64,000 bases of DNA from Hydrogenophaga crassostreae (GCF_001761385.1 NZ_CP017476.1:2903501-2967500); one strand, 5' to 3'. Shown: positions 15,044-26,007, numbered from the stretch's first letter. Notes: generated from the sequence alone by a model not told the origin. Numbers and translations: made by a program.

Positions 15044-17038
15044 TCAGTAGGCTTGGCCGAGCTGGTCCAGAATGGCTGGGTTTTCCAGCGTCGAGGTGTC
15101 CTGGGTCACTTTCTCATTCTTCGCAATCGAGCGAAGCAGCCGGCGCATGATCTTGCCCGAACGGGTCTTGGGCAGGTTCTCACCAAAGCGAATGTCTTTG
15201 GGCTTGGCAATTGGTCCAATCTCCTTGGCCACCCAGTCGCGCAGTTCTTTGGCGATGGCCTTGGCCTCGTCACCGTGCGGCACGGCCCGCTTGAGCACAA
15301 CAAAAGCACAGATGGCTTCGCCCGTCGTATCGTCTGGCCGCCCCACCACGGCAGCCTCGGCCACCAGGTCGGTCTTGCCCACCAGGGCAGACTCGATTTC
15401 CATCGTTCCCATGCGGTGACCTGAAACGTTCAACACATCATCAATTCGACCCGTGATGCGGAAGTAGCCCCGATCCGGACTGCGCACCGCGCCATCGCCA
15501 GCCAGATAGTAGCCTTTGAGTTCATCCGGGAAGTAGCTCTTCTTGAAACGCTCCGGGTCGCCCCAGATCGTACGGATCATGGAGGGCCAAGGCTTCTTGA
15601 CCACCAGAATGCCACCCGAGCCGTTGGGCACATCGTTGCCGGTTTCGTCCACGATCGCGGTGGTGATGCCAGGCAGTGGCAAGGTGCAGGAGCCCGGAAC
15701 CAGCGGCGTCGCACCGGGCAGCGGCGTGATCATGTGGCCACCGGTTTCGGTTTGCCAGAAGGTGTCCACGATGGGGCAGCGCTCACCACCCACATGCTTG
15801 TAGTACCACATCCAGGCTTCCGGGTTGATGGGCTCACCCACCGAACCCATGATGCGCAAGCTGCTCAGGTCGGAGCGCGCCGGATGCACTTTTTCATCTG
15901 CTTCAGCGGCTTTGATGAGCGACCGGATGGCGGTGGGCGCGGTGTAGAAAATCGAACACTTGTGGCGCTCGATCATCTGCCAGAAGCGGCCAGCGTTCGG
16001 GTAGGTGGGCACTCCCTCAAACACGATTTGCGTGGCACCCGCGGCAAGCGGGCCATATGCGACGTAGGTGTGACCAGTGATCCAGCCGATGTCGGCCGTG
16101 CACCAGAAGACATCATCGGGCTTCAAGTCGAAAGTCCATTGCATGGTGAGATTGGCCCACAGCAGGTAGCCGCCCGTGCTGTGCTGCACGCCTTTGGGCG
16201 TTCCTGTGGAACCAGAGGTGTAGAGCACAAACAGCGGATGTTCGGCACCGACCATCTCAGCCGGGCAGTCGGTTGACTGATTCGCCACGGCATCGTGCAT
16301 GAACGTATCGCGGCCGGCCACCATGTTGCAGGCAGTCTGTGTGCGCTGGAACACGAAGACGTTTTTCACTGTTTCACAACCACCCAGCGCAATGCCCTCG
16401 TCAACGATGGCTTTCAGGGGCAGTTCTTTGCCGCCGCGCAACTGGTAGTTGGCGGTGACCACGGCGACCGCTTTGGCATCATGAATGCGCTCTTGCAGAG
16501 CCTTGGCAGAAAAGCCGCCAAATACCACGCTGTGGGTCGCGCCGATGCGGGCGCAGGCTTGCATCGCGACCACGCCTTCGACGGTCATGGGCATGTAGAT
16601 GACCACGCGGTCACCCTTTTTCACACCACTGGCCTTCAAGGCATTGGCAAACTGCGAGACCTTGGCCAGCAGTTCTTTGTATGTGACCTTGGTGATTTCG
16701 CCACCATCGGCCTCAAAAATGATGGCCGTCTTGTTTTCAACGGGGGTGCCCATGTGGCGGTCCAGGCAGTTGTAAGAGGCATTCAACTCGCCATCGTCGA
16801 ACCACTTGTAAAAAGGCGCGTCGGATGAGTCGAGCGTTTTCGTGAACGGCTTGTGCCAGGTCAGCGTTTCCCGCGCCCGCTTGGCCCAGAACCCTTCGAA
16901 ATCACTCTCAGCTTCAGCGCACAACGCGTTGTAGGCATCCATGCCGGAAATGCGGGCCGACTTTCGCATGGCTTCAGAAGGCTCAAAAACACGGTTCTCA
17001 ACCAGCGTGGACTCGATCGCGCTCGATGGTGTGGACAT
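15044..17038 (-). CDS. acs: Acetyl-CoA synthetase
   Basis: A 664-residue AMP-forming acetate-CoA ligase. The adenylate motif YTSGSTGTPKGV and the C-terminal PKTRSGKIMRR are intact; the lysine in the latter (about residue 629) is the one acetylated by Pat-type enzymes in other bacteria to switch Acs off. The length is typical (about 650). The start at 17038 is chosen because AGAGGAGA precedes it. It activates acetate for the TCA cycle and is divergent from fumarase, with two short inverted repeats in the shared upstream region. Confidence 0.97.
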   Translation of the reverse strand: MSTPSSAIESTLVENRVFEPSEAMRKSARISGMDAYNALCAEAESDFEGFWAKRARETLTWHKPFTKTLDSSDAPFYKWFDDGELNASYNCLDRHMGTPVENKTAIIFEADGGEITKVTYKELLAKVSQFANALKASGVKKGDRVVIYMPMTVEGVVAMQACARIGATHSVVFGGFSAKALQERIHDAKAVAVVTANYQLRGGKELPLKAIVDEGIALGGCETVKNVFVFQRTQTACNMVAGRDTFMHDAVANQSTDCPAEMVGAEHPLFVLYTSGSTGTPKGVQHSTGGYLLWANLTMQWTFDLKPDDVFWCTADIGWITGHTYVAYGPLAAGATQIVFEGVPTYPNAGRFWQMIERHKCSIFYTAPTAIRSLIKAAEADEKVHPARSDLSSLRIMGSVGEPINPEAWMWYYKHVGGERCPIVDTFWQTETGGHMITPLPGATPLVPGSCTLPLPGITTAIVDETGNDVPNGSGGILVVKKPWPSMIRTIWGDPERFKKSYFPDELKGYYLAGDGAVRSPDRGYFRITGRIDDVLNVSGHRMGTMEIESALVGKTDLVAEAAVVGRPDDTTGEAICAFVVLKRAVPHGDEAKAIAKELRDWVAKEIGPIAKPKDIRFGENLPKTRSGKIMRRLLRSIAKNEKVTQDTSTLENPAILDQLGQAY

Positions 17039-17091
17039 GGGGCAGTCTCCTCTTAGGGTGTGGATTCGGGAACCTGTTAACTGTGCGAAAA

Positions 17092-17148
17092 GGCTCTTAC
17101 GAGCCACTTACACTCCCGCAAAGGGCGATTGCTGTCAGGCAATCGAGC
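17092..17148. repeat. Two adjacent hairpins between acs and fumarase
   Basis: GGCTC at 17092-17096 pairs with GAGCC at 17101-17105, and a second arm near 17123-17132 (GGGCGATTGC) pairs, with a two-base bulge, with GCAATC plus GCCC near 17139-17150. Both lie in the 200-base divergent region, upstream of acs and fumarase. They may be regulator sites or leader structures; no clean promoter is evident. Confidence 0.4.
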
Positions 17149-17240
17149 CCTCGCGTGTTCTTAGAATAGACCACTTGCCGCATGTCGTGATGGGCACCAT
17201 CCCTACACCTCTTTTTGTTCAATCTCAGAAAGCACCAGCC

Positions 17241-18794
17241 ATGACCACCGCTATCCGCCAGGCCGATTTGATCGAGTCCGTCGCCGCCGCCCTCCAGTTC
17301 ATCAGCTATTACCACCCGGCCGACTACATTGCCCACCTTGCTCGCGCCTACGAACGTGAGCAAAGCCCGGCGGCCAAGGACGCGATCGCGCAAATTTTGA
17401 CCAACAGCAAGATGAGCGCTACGGGCCACCGCCCGATTTGCCAGGACACCGGGATCGTCAATGTGTTTCTGAAAGTGGGAATGGACGTGCGCTGGGACGG
17501 GTTCACCGGGAGTCTGGACGACGCGATCAATGAGGGTGTGCGCCAGGGCTACAACAACGCCGACAACAAGCTGCGCGCCAGCATCGTGGCAGACCCTCTC
17601 TTCTCCCGCAAAAACACGGGCGACAACACCCCTGCCGTGATCCACACCGAGATCGTGCCAGGGAACAAGGTGGATGTCACCGTGGCGGCCAAAGGCGGCG
17701 GCAGCGAAAACAAGAGCAAGATGATGATGCTCAACCCCAGCGACTCCATCGTCGACTGGGTGCTCAAAACGCTACCCACCATGGGCGCTGGCTGGTGCCC
17801 GCCGGGCATGCTCGGCATCGGCATCGGCGGCACGGCGGAAAAGTCTGTGTTGATGGCCAAACAAAGTCTGATGGAAGACATCGACATGTACGAGCTGCAA
17901 ACCAAGGCGTCCAAAGGCGAAAAGCTGACCCAGGTGGAAGAGTTGCGCCTGGAGCTGCTTGACAAGGTCAATGCCCTTGGCATTGGCGCGCAAGGTCTGG
18001 GAGGCCTCACCACCGTGCTCGACATCAAGATCAAGATGTACCCCACCCACGCCGCGGGCAAACCCATTGCCATGATCCCCAACTGCGCCGCCACCCGCCA
18101 CGCCCATTTCGTGATGGACGGGTCGGGGCCGGTTTATCTGGACCCACCGAGCCTCGATCTCTGGCCCAACGTCAACTGGACGCCAGACAATGAAAAGAGC
18201 CAACGCGTGGATCTCAACAAGCTCACCAAAGCCGACGTGGCCAGCTGGAAGCCTGGCCAGACCCTGCTGCTCAACGGCAAGATGCTGACCGGTCGCGACG
18301 CCGCCCACAAGCGCATTCAAGACATGCTGGCCAAGGGTGAACAACTGCCTGTGGACTTCACCAATCGCGTCATTTACTACGTCGGTCCCGTGGACCCCGT
18401 TGGTGATGAAGCCGTGGGCCCGGCAGGCCCCACGACCGCCACCCGCATGGACAAGTTCACCGACATGATGCTGGAGAAAACCGGCCTCATCGCCATGATC
18501 GGCAAGGCCGAGCGCGGCCCGGTTGCCATCGAGTCGATCAAGAGCCACAAGAGCGCTTACCTCATGGCCGTGGGCGGCGCCGCCTACCTGGTATCCAAAG
18601 CCATCAAGACTGCGAAAGTGGTGGGCTTTGAAGACCTGGGCATGGAAGCCATCTATGAGTTCGATGTGGTCGACATGCCGGTGACCGTGGCGGTGGACGC
18701 TGGCGGCACCAGCGTGCATATCACCGGACCAGCCGAGTGGAGCAAGCGCATCGCCACGGGCGAGTTCAAAGGCATTTCCGTCGCCGGCGCTTGA
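17241..18794 (+). CDS. Class I (iron-sulfur) fumarate hydratase
   Basis: A 517-residue homodimeric-type class I fumarase interconverting fumarate and malate. Cys67 (RPICQDTG), Cys186 (GWCPPGMLGIGIGGT) and Cys282 (IPNCAATRH) match the spacing of the three [4Fe-4S] ligands in FumA. The alpha and beta parts are fused, as in FumA/FumB. The start at 17241 gives the family N-terminus; the frame is open upstream opposite acs and ribosome sites are weak. The TGA stop overlaps the TTG start of murI. Confidence 0.95.
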   Translation: MTTAIRQADLIESVAAALQFISYYHPADYIAHLARAYEREQSPAAKDAIAQILTNSKMSATGHRPICQDTGIVNVFLKVGMDVRWDGFTGSLDDAINEGVRQGYNNADNKLRASIVADPLFSRKNTGDNTPAVIHTEIVPGNKVDVTVAAKGGGSENKSKMMMLNPSDSIVDWVLKTLPTMGAGWCPPGMLGIGIGGTAEKSVLMAKQSLMEDIDMYELQTKASKGEKLTQVEELRLELLDKVNALGIGAQGLGGLTTVLDIKIKMYPTHAAGKPIAMIPNCAATRHAHFVMDGSGPVYLDPPSLDLWPNVNWTPDNEKSQRVDLNKLTKADVASWKPGQTLLLNGKMLTGRDAAHKRIQDMLAKGEQLPVDFTNRVIYYVGPVDPVGDEAVGPAGPTTATRMDKFTDMMLEKTGLIAMIGKAERGPVAIESIKSHKSAYLMAVGGAAYLVSKAIKTAKVVGFEDLGMEAIYEFDVVDMPVTVAVDAGGTSVHITGPAEWSKRIATGEFKGISVAGA

Positions 18795-19609
18795 CCACAC
18801 TGGGTGTTTTTGACAGCGGCGTGGGTGGGCTCAGCGTTCTGCGCGAACTGCAGAAGCAACTGCCCACCGTTTCGTGCGTCTATGTCGCTGACAGCGCTTT
18901 CGCCCCTTACGGCGAACGCGATGTCGCCACCATTCAGGCCCGTGCCCAGACAATCACGACCTATTTGCGCCTGCACCACGGTATCAAGGCACTGGTCATC
19001 GCCTGTAACACGGCCACAGCGCACGCGGTCGAGGCAGTGAGGGCGACCCATCCCGACCTGCCCATCATCGGCGTAGAACCCGCGTTAAAGCCTGCCGCAG
19101 CACAAACCGTCAGCGGTCATGTCGGAATTCTGGCGACGCGTGGAACCTTGAGCAGCGAACGCTTTCTCCGACTGCGCACCCAAGTTGAATCATCGAGCAG
19201 CCGCACCGTGCATTTCTGGCCGCAAGCATGTGACGGGCTGGCCGATGCCATCGAACGCAATCGGCTGGAAGAAGTTCAAGCACTCGGCCAGCGCTATATG
19301 ACAAGCCTCTTCAACGCTGGGCCGCAGGCCAAGAACATTGACACCATTGTTCTCGGGTGCACACACTACCCTTTTGCCCTCGAAACACTGCAATCTGCGG
19401 CGCTGGGCCACGGGGTGCGTTTCCTTGAAACCGGCCTTCCAGTAGCAAGAAGAGCGCGCGAATTGTTGGTGCCCATGATGCCGCCCGAGCCCGAGCCGGG
19501 GCTTGTCCTTCCACCCACCTTGTTCAGCACAGGCGATGCAACAGGCCTCAGCGGCGCGGCCCAGCGCTGGATTGACCCCAAGCTGTTTGCGCACACCGTT
19601 TCCATATAG
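18791..19609 (+). CDS. murI: Glutamate racemase
   Basis: A 272-residue cofactor-independent racemase producing D-glutamate for peptidoglycan. The N-terminal GVFDSGVGGLSVL, catalytic Cys72 (ACNTATA) and Cys190 (GCTHYPF) are all present. No ATG fits: translation must begin at the TTG at 18791, which overlaps the fumarase stop as TTGA, suggesting coupled translation. The pairing with fumarase looks like a transcriptional convenience rather than a shared pathway. Confidence 0.95.
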   Translation: MTTLGVFDSGVGGLSVLRELQKQLPTVSCVYVADSAFAPYGERDVATIQARAQTITTYLRLHHGIKALVIACNTATAHAVEAVRATHPDLPIIGVEPALKPAAAQTVSGHVGILATRGTLSSERFLRLRTQVESSSSRTVHFWPQACDGLADAIERNRLEEVQALGQRYMTSLFNAGPQAKNIDTIVLGCTHYPFALETLQSAALGHGVRFLETGLPVARRARELLVPMMPPEPEPGLVLPPTLFSTGDATGLSGAAQRWIDPKLFAHTVSI

Positions 19610-19683
19610 GCAAGCCAGGCAAGAAACTGTCGGCGGCCAGAGGACCCGAGGGCGGTTGGGTCAACAAGATACGGTTCAGAAGC

Positions 19684-20985
19684 CTACGAAGCGCGCAGGG
19701 CCTTTGCCCGCCCTCGCGCCATATTTACTGGCAGCAACAACACCAGACCCACCAGAAATAACCCGGCGGTGGCGCCAATCGCCAAACGCTGGTTGCCGTC
19801 TGTGGCCCAGGTGATTGCTCCATAGCTCAACGGTCCAATGATGCTCGCCAGCCGGGTGGCAAACGCCCACAAACCGAAAAACTCTGCCAACCGCGCCGGT
19901 GGCGCAAACAGCCCAGCCATGGCCCGTCCCGAAGACTGGCTGGAGCCCATACAAAACCCGGCGATCGCCGCCGCATACCAGAAGCCACCTTTCGTGGTGG
20001 TCAGCGCGGCCATCACACAGGTCACCATCCATCCAAGCAACGTGATGCCCAGGGCGGCCTTGTGACCAACCCGGTCCTGCGCATAACCGAAAACGAATGC
20101 GCCCACCATGGCCGCGATGTTGAGCACAAAGATCAGAACCATGGTTTCTTGTTGAACAAACCCGATCACTTGCTCGGCATAAATGGCCGCCAAGGTAATC
20201 GCCACCGCGACACCGCCCTGATAGGCCACAGCACAGGCCAGCAACCACATGAAATCAACATATTCCCGCGCATCGAGAAACGTCGTCCTGAGTTGTCTCA
20301 GCGATGCTCTCCAGCCATCCTCTCGAGCAACTCCAGGTTGCGGCCGCGCACGTTCGCTCAGCATGGAAAGGGTGACTGAAGCGGCCAACGCAAATACGGC
20401 GGCAGTGATCAGCATCGTGACTGGCACGAACGCCGATGCCGCCTGCCCTTGCGCAGTCGCCCAAAGCACATAACCCAGACTCAGACCCAAAGCCAGCATG
20501 CCGCCAACATAACCGAGACTCCAACCCCACCCGCTCACCCTTCCCATGGCGGCAGGCCTGGCCAATTCAGGCAAGAAGGCCGCGCTCAGCGACTCACCCC
20601 AGGAAAAAAACACGTTGGACAACACGATCAAGACAACAGCCAGAGCCACGGCACCCGGCCCCACAAGGGCCAATGCTGCGGTCGCAGCCACACAACCCAC
20701 AGTGGTCAACAACAACAAACGCTTTTTGGCTGCATGCCGATCGGCCCACGCGCCTATGGCGGGCATCGTCAACATAACGATTGCATGAGAAACGCTAAGG
20801 GCCAGCGTCCAGGCAAATGTCGCCCAGGGTGCCGAATCTGCAACGACACCCACGAAGTAGGCCGCAAACACGGCCGTCAAGACCACGGTCGTGTACCCGG
20901 AATTGGCGAAGTCGTACATGGCCCAGGCGAACACCTCCCGGCTGCGCACGCCAGGCTGCAAAGCGTCTTGGGAAAACCACGCCAT
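19684..20985 (-). CDS. MFS transporter, UMF1/Atg22-like
   Basis: A 433-residue major facilitator with about 12 helices. The N-terminus EVFAWAMYDFANSGYTTVV is characteristic of the UMF1 (Atg22-related) branch. The substrate is not known. The start at 20985 places this motif near residue 20; a longer reading to 21075 would overlap the neighbouring acidic protein gene and is less likely, though the ribosome site is weak in both cases. It is convergent with murI, and the gap of about 75 bases has no clear terminator. Confidence 0.85.
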   Translation of the reverse strand: MAWFSQDALQPGVRSREVFAWAMYDFANSGYTTVVLTAVFAAYFVGVVADSAPWATFAWTLALSVSHAIVMLTMPAIGAWADRHAAKKRLLLLTTVGCVAATAALALVGPGAVALAVVLIVLSNVFFSWGESLSAAFLPELARPAAMGRVSGWGWSLGYVGGMLALGLSLGYVLWATAQGQAASAFVPVTMLITAAVFALAASVTLSMLSERARPQPGVAREDGWRASLRQLRTTFLDAREYVDFMWLLACAVAYQGGVAVAITLAAIYAEQVIGFVQQETMVLIFVLNIAAMVGAFVFGYAQDRVGHKAALGITLLGWMVTCVMAALTTTKGGFWYAAAIAGFCMGSSQSSGRAMAGLFAPPARLAEFFGLWAFATRLASIIGPLSYGAITWATDGNQRLAIGATAGLFLVGLVLLLPVNMARGRAKALRAS

Positions 20986-21025
20986 CGAAGGACTCAAATG
21001 GCCATCAAGATGGTGCGCACCGATC

Positions 21026-21649
21026 TCAATGCAGGTGGCGTGGTTTGCGCCCCCCACCATGTCCGGTGCCGCCATGACCGCGCGGTGGCCGTCCCAGGTT
21101 CATCGAACTCACGAGTGACTCAAAGCGCTGGGTAAACAAGGTGTCGATAGAGGCCACCACAGCACCAAGCTCAGAGGCGTCAAAGTGACGCTCCATGATG
21201 TGCACCACGTCCTGCACCAGGAGATCGCGTTGCACTTGCATGATGGCTGCTGGCGTCGGGCCAACAAAACACATCATGAAGTCATCTCGCGCCTCTTCCT
21301 CGGAGTTGCCCTCTTCCTCCTCGTCAAACTCGGTGTCATAAAACGACACCTCGAGTGGTGCACCCGAGGCGGCGATTTCATTCAAGCCCATGCAGGCTTC
21401 TTCGACCACCTGGCGGAAGTCCTCATCGCCGGGCACGGTCCAGCACAGTTTCAAGACATGCGTTTGTGCATCAAAGCGGATGCCGGGCTCGTCTTCGTAA
21501 GAACTCTCGGCCGCTGCAGCGAGCGACTTCCCACCAGCGTATTGCCACAAAGGCTTGAGCGCATCCTGGATCTGGGCAAATTCCACGTCTTCACGCAGAG
21601 GCACATCGCCGTGCACATGGATTTCGAAGGGTGCGTTGTATCGGGTCAT
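21026..21649 (-). CDS. Conserved acidic protein of unknown function
   Basis: A 207-residue soluble protein with no signal peptide. I do not recognise a characterised family; it reads like a Burkholderiales-conserved protein of the DUF type. Features: a beta-rich N-terminal half, an acidic run EFDEEEEGNSEEEARDD near residues 108-124, then two helical stretches, and a Gly/His/Arg-rich tail (PPRGHGGTGHGGGRKP) that may bind metal or nucleic acid. It ends about 40 bases before the MFS start on the same strand and is preceded by the tRNA cluster. Confidence 0.75.
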   Translation of the reverse strand: MTRYNAPFEIHVHGDVPLREDVEFAQIQDALKPLWQYAGGKSLAAAAESSYEDEPGIRFDAQTHVLKLCWTVPGDEDFRQVVEEACMGLNEIAASGAPLEVSFYDTEFDEEEEGNSEEEARDDFMMCFVGPTPAAIMQVQRDLLVQDVVHIMERHFDASELGAVVASIDTLFTQRFESLVSSMNLGRPPRGHGGTGHGGGRKPRHLH

Positions 21650-21701
21650 GAAAACTCACTGTACCGGCGAAACCGGGAAAAACCTAGTGACCTAGTGATC
21701 G

Positions 21702-21789
21702 TGGTGCCTCGAACCGGAATCGAACCGGTATGGCCGTTACAGCCGGCGGATTTTAAGTCCGCTGTGTCTACCAATTTCACCATCGAGGC
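21702..21789 (-). tRNA. tRNA-Leu (UAA)
   Basis: An 88-base gene including CCA. The acceptor stem pairs GCCTCGA with TCGAGGC, the T arm contains GGTTCGATTCC, and the anticodon loop CTTAAAA gives UAA. A long variable arm confirms a class II leucine tRNA. Confidence 0.95.
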
Positions 21790-21846
21790 AACGTGCCAAT
21801 TGTCGCAGGTATGAAAGGCTGGGTAGGGCGACCAGGCTCGCCAACA

Positions 21847-21881
21847 AAAACGCCCCGAACAACAATTGATCGAGGCGTTTT
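21847..21881 (-). terminator. Hairpin after tRNA-Cys
   Basis: Eleven-base arms at 21847-21857 and 21871-21881 pair with one mismatch, and a T run follows on the minus strand. It lies eight bases beyond the tRNA-Cys 3' end, so it looks like a terminator separating it from tRNA-Leu. Confidence 0.65.
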
Positions 21882-21889
21882 CAAGTGAC

Positions 21890-21963
21890 TGGAGGCGCGA
21901 CCCGGAGTCGAACCGGGCTAGACGGATTTGCAATCCGTTGCATAACCGCTTTGCTATCGCGCC
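21890..21963 (-). tRNA. tRNA-Cys (GCA)
   Basis: A 74-base gene with CCA. The acceptor GGCGCGA pairs with TCGCGCC, and the anticodon loop TTGCAAA gives GCA. The T arm is GGTTCGACTCC. Confidence 0.95.
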
Positions 21964-22003
21964 ATGTCGAGACCGGCATGCAACCGACCTCTGCTCTACC
22001 GAC

Positions 22004-22032
22004 AAAAAAGGGAAGCACTGGCTTCCCTTTTT
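22004..22032. terminator. Symmetric hairpin between tRNA-Gly and tRNA-Cys
   Basis: Twelve-bp perfect arms (22005-22016 with 22021-22032) close on ACTG. Because the arms begin with A and end with T, the structure has terminator shape on both strands. It sits six bases past the tRNA-Gly 3' end. Confidence 0.7.
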
Positions 22033-22037
22033 AAATC

Positions 22038-22113
22038 TGGAGCGGGATAAGAGACTCGAACTCTCGACCTATACCTTGGCAAGGTATCGCTCTACCAACT
22101 GAGCTAATCCCGC
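22038..22113 (-). tRNA. tRNA-Gly (GCC)
   Basis: A 76-base gene with CCA. The acceptor GCGGGAT pairs with ATCCCGC, the D arm AGCTCAGTTGGTAGAGC is canonical, and the anticodon loop TTGCCAA gives GCC. Confidence 0.96.
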
Positions 22114-22199
22114 ATGTTTCCAACGTTTTGGTATCTCGTTGGAAGCCGAAATTATAGCGCAAAATTCTGCGCCTTTCGAACTTCGAATACTTTTTTGAC

Positions 22200-24632
22200 T
22201 CAGTGCTTCACTGCATCTGGTGCCGTTGAACCAGGGCGTGCGGCTGCCGCGGCAATCTGCTCGGCGACCTCTTCTTCGGTCAAAGGCACGGGCAAACGCT
22301 CCAGCGCAATGGCCAGAACCTTGTCGATCCATTTCACAGGCAGGATTTCCAACCCCTCTTTGACGTTGTCGGGAATTTCGGCCAGATCTTTGACATTCTC
22401 TTCAGGGATGATCACCGTCTTGATGCCACCGCGAAGCGCCGCCAGCAGCTTCTCTTTCAAACCGCCAATGCCGGTTACCTCACCTCGCAACGTGATTTCA
22501 CCGGTCATGGCCACGTCCGCCCGAATCGGAATACCTGTCAAGGCAGAAACCAGCGCCGTGGTCATCGCGGCGCCTGCACTCGGCCCATCTTTCGGTGTGG
22601 CGCCATCGGGCACGTGGATGTGGATGTCACGCTTGTTGAACACCTCATCCTTGATGCCCAATTCGCGGGAGCGGCTGCGCACAACCGTACGGGCTGCTTC
22701 AACCGACTCCTTCATCACGTCACCCAGCGAACCCGTGCGCGTGATGACACCCTTGCCCGGCATGGTCGCGACTTCGATGGTCAACAGGTCACCGCCCACC
22801 TCGGTCCAGGCCAGACCAACCACCTGGCCAACCTGATTCTTGGCTTCTGCCAGTCCAAAAGAGAACTTGCGAACGCCCAGAAATTCGTTGAGGTTCTCCG
22901 AGTCAATCACCAAAGTCGGTGTGTACTTCTTCAGCAGAAGCCCCTTGACCACCTTGCGGCAGATTTTGCCCAGTTCGCGCTCAAGGGAGCGCACTCCCGC
23001 CTCACGGGTGTAGTAGCGCACGATGTCGCGCACGGCCTCGTCCTTGACCTCCATTTCGCCATCCCGGATGCCGTTGTTCTTCAACTGCTTGGGCAACAAA
23101 TAGCGAATGGCGATATTGGTCTTTTCTTCTTCTGTGTAACCAGACAGTCGAATGACTTCCATGCGGTCCAGCAGGGCCGGAGGAATGTTCATGGAGTTCG
23201 ACGTGGCCACGAACATCACGTCGGACAAGTCAAAGTCGACCTCAACATAGTGATCGCCAAAGGTGTGGTTTTGCTCCGGGTCAAGGACCTCCAGCAAGGC
23301 GCTGGAAGGGTCGCCTCGAAAATCGGTGCCCAGTTTGTCGATCTCATCCAGGAGGAACAGTGGATTGCGTGTGCCAATCTTGCTCAGACTCTGCAGAACC
23401 TTGCCCGGCATTGCACCGATATAGGTGCGTCGATGGCCACGAATCTCAGCCTCATCACGCATGCCACCCAGGGCCATGCGAACGTACTTGCGTCCGGTTG
23501 CCTTGGCAACCGATTGCCCGAGCGAGGTTTTGCCAACACCAGGAGGGCCGACCAGGCACAGAATAGGCGCCTTGACCTTGTCTACGCGTTGCTGAACCGC
23601 AAGGTATTCAAGGATGCGGTCTTTGACCTTCTCAAGACCGTAGTGGTCCTCATTGAGAATCGACTCGGCCAGCGCCAAATCGTGTTTGATCTTGGTTTTC
23701 TTGCTCCAGGGCAGGCCGACCAGCGCGTCGATGTAGTTGCGCACCACCGTGGCCTCTGCCGACATGGGTGACATGAGCTTGAGCTTCTTGAACTCGGCTT
23801 CGGCCTTTTTGCGGGCTTCAGCTGGCATTTTTGCCAACTTGATCTTTTTCTCGATCTCTTCGATGTCAGCCCCCTCTTCCCCCTCGCCCAGCTCCTTCTG
23901 GATGGCCTTGACCTGCTCGTTCAGGTAGAAGTCGCGCTGGTTCTTTTCCATTTGCCGCTTGACGCGGCCGCGGATCTTTTTGTCGACATTGAGAATGTCG
24001 ACTTCCCGCTCCAGCTGCTCAAAGAGATTTTCAAGGCGCTTGTTGATGGGGTCGAGATCCAGCACCACCTGTTTGGACTCGAGTTTCAATGGCAGGTGCG
24101 CAGCAATGGTGTCTGCCAAGCGGCCTGGATCGTCGATGCTCGATATCGAAGTGAGTATCTCTGAAGGAATCTTTTTGTTGAGTTTGACGTATTGGTCAAA
24201 CTGCTGCATCACCGCCCGCCTCAGAGCCTCCAGCTCAGCCGATGGCACTGCAGCGATTTCCGCCTCTGCCTCTACAGGGGCCACACTGGCTTCAAAATGC
24301 GTTTCTCCCTCGGAGATCGAAAGCACTTTGGCGCGCTGCACGCCCTCCACCAGCACCTTCACGGTGCCGTCAGGCAGCTTCAGCATCTGCAAAATGGTGG
24401 CTACGCAGCCCATTTCAAACATGTCATCGGCCGACGGTTCATCTTTGGCTGCTGCTTTTTGGGCCACCAACATGATGCGCCGCTCGCCTTCCATCGCAGC
24501 CTCCAACGCTTTGATGCTCTTGGGGCGCCCCACAAAGAGGGGAATCACCATGTGCGGGAAGACCACGACGTCGCGCAGAGGCAGCAGCGGCAAGTCGACC
24601 GGCGTATTGGGCAACGGAGTTTGTCCGGACAT
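22200..24632 (-). CDS. lon: ATP-dependent protease Lon
   Basis: An 810-residue LonA: N-terminal substrate-binding domain (PLLPLRDVVVFPHMV), coiled helical region, AAA+ module with Walker A GPPGVGKT, and a C-terminal S16 protease domain with Ser685 (DGPSAG) and Lys728, the same 43-residue spacing as E. coli Ser679/Lys722. It degrades misfolded and specific regulatory proteins in the cytoplasm. The ATG at 24632 is chosen for the AGAGG about ten bases upstream; a TTG three codons earlier is less likely. It follows clpX by about 110 bases in the order tig-clpP-clpX-lon. Confidence 0.98.
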   Translation of the reverse strand: MSGQTPLPNTPVDLPLLPLRDVVVFPHMVIPLFVGRPKSIKALEAAMEGERRIMLVAQKAAAKDEPSADDMFEMGCVATILQMLKLPDGTVKVLVEGVQRAKVLSISEGETHFEASVAPVEAEAEIAAVPSAELEALRRAVMQQFDQYVKLNKKIPSEILTSISSIDDPGRLADTIAAHLPLKLESKQVVLDLDPINKRLENLFEQLEREVDILNVDKKIRGRVKRQMEKNQRDFYLNEQVKAIQKELGEGEEGADIEEIEKKIKLAKMPAEARKKAEAEFKKLKLMSPMSAEATVVRNYIDALVGLPWSKKTKIKHDLALAESILNEDHYGLEKVKDRILEYLAVQQRVDKVKAPILCLVGPPGVGKTSLGQSVAKATGRKYVRMALGGMRDEAEIRGHRRTYIGAMPGKVLQSLSKIGTRNPLFLLDEIDKLGTDFRGDPSSALLEVLDPEQNHTFGDHYVEVDFDLSDVMFVATSNSMNIPPALLDRMEVIRLSGYTEEEKTNIAIRYLLPKQLKNNGIRDGEMEVKDEAVRDIVRYYTREAGVRSLERELGKICRKVVKGLLLKKYTPTLVIDSENLNEFLGVRKFSFGLAEAKNQVGQVVGLAWTEVGGDLLTIEVATMPGKGVITRTGSLGDVMKESVEAARTVVRSRSRELGIKDEVFNKRDIHIHVPDGATPKDGPSAGAAMTTALVSALTGIPIRADVAMTGEITLRGEVTGIGGLKEKLLAALRGGIKTVIIPEENVKDLAEIPDNVKEGLEILPVKWIDKVLAIALERLPVPLTEEEVAEQIAAAAARPGSTAPDAVKH

Positions 24633-24741
24633 ATCTTTCAACCTCTACTAAAGGAATCAATGGGCGCTACCGCCCATCGCATCAACCATGCACCAAAGCA
24701 CAATGGCGACCACTCAGGGTGGTGTTCGCCATGGCGGTGGT

Positions 24742-26007
<1,266 letters not shown>

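Noticed and set aside
24633..24741. Heat-shock sigma-32 promoter upstream of lon
   Set aside because: No CTTGAA and CCCCAT pair with suitable spacing was found on the minus strand.
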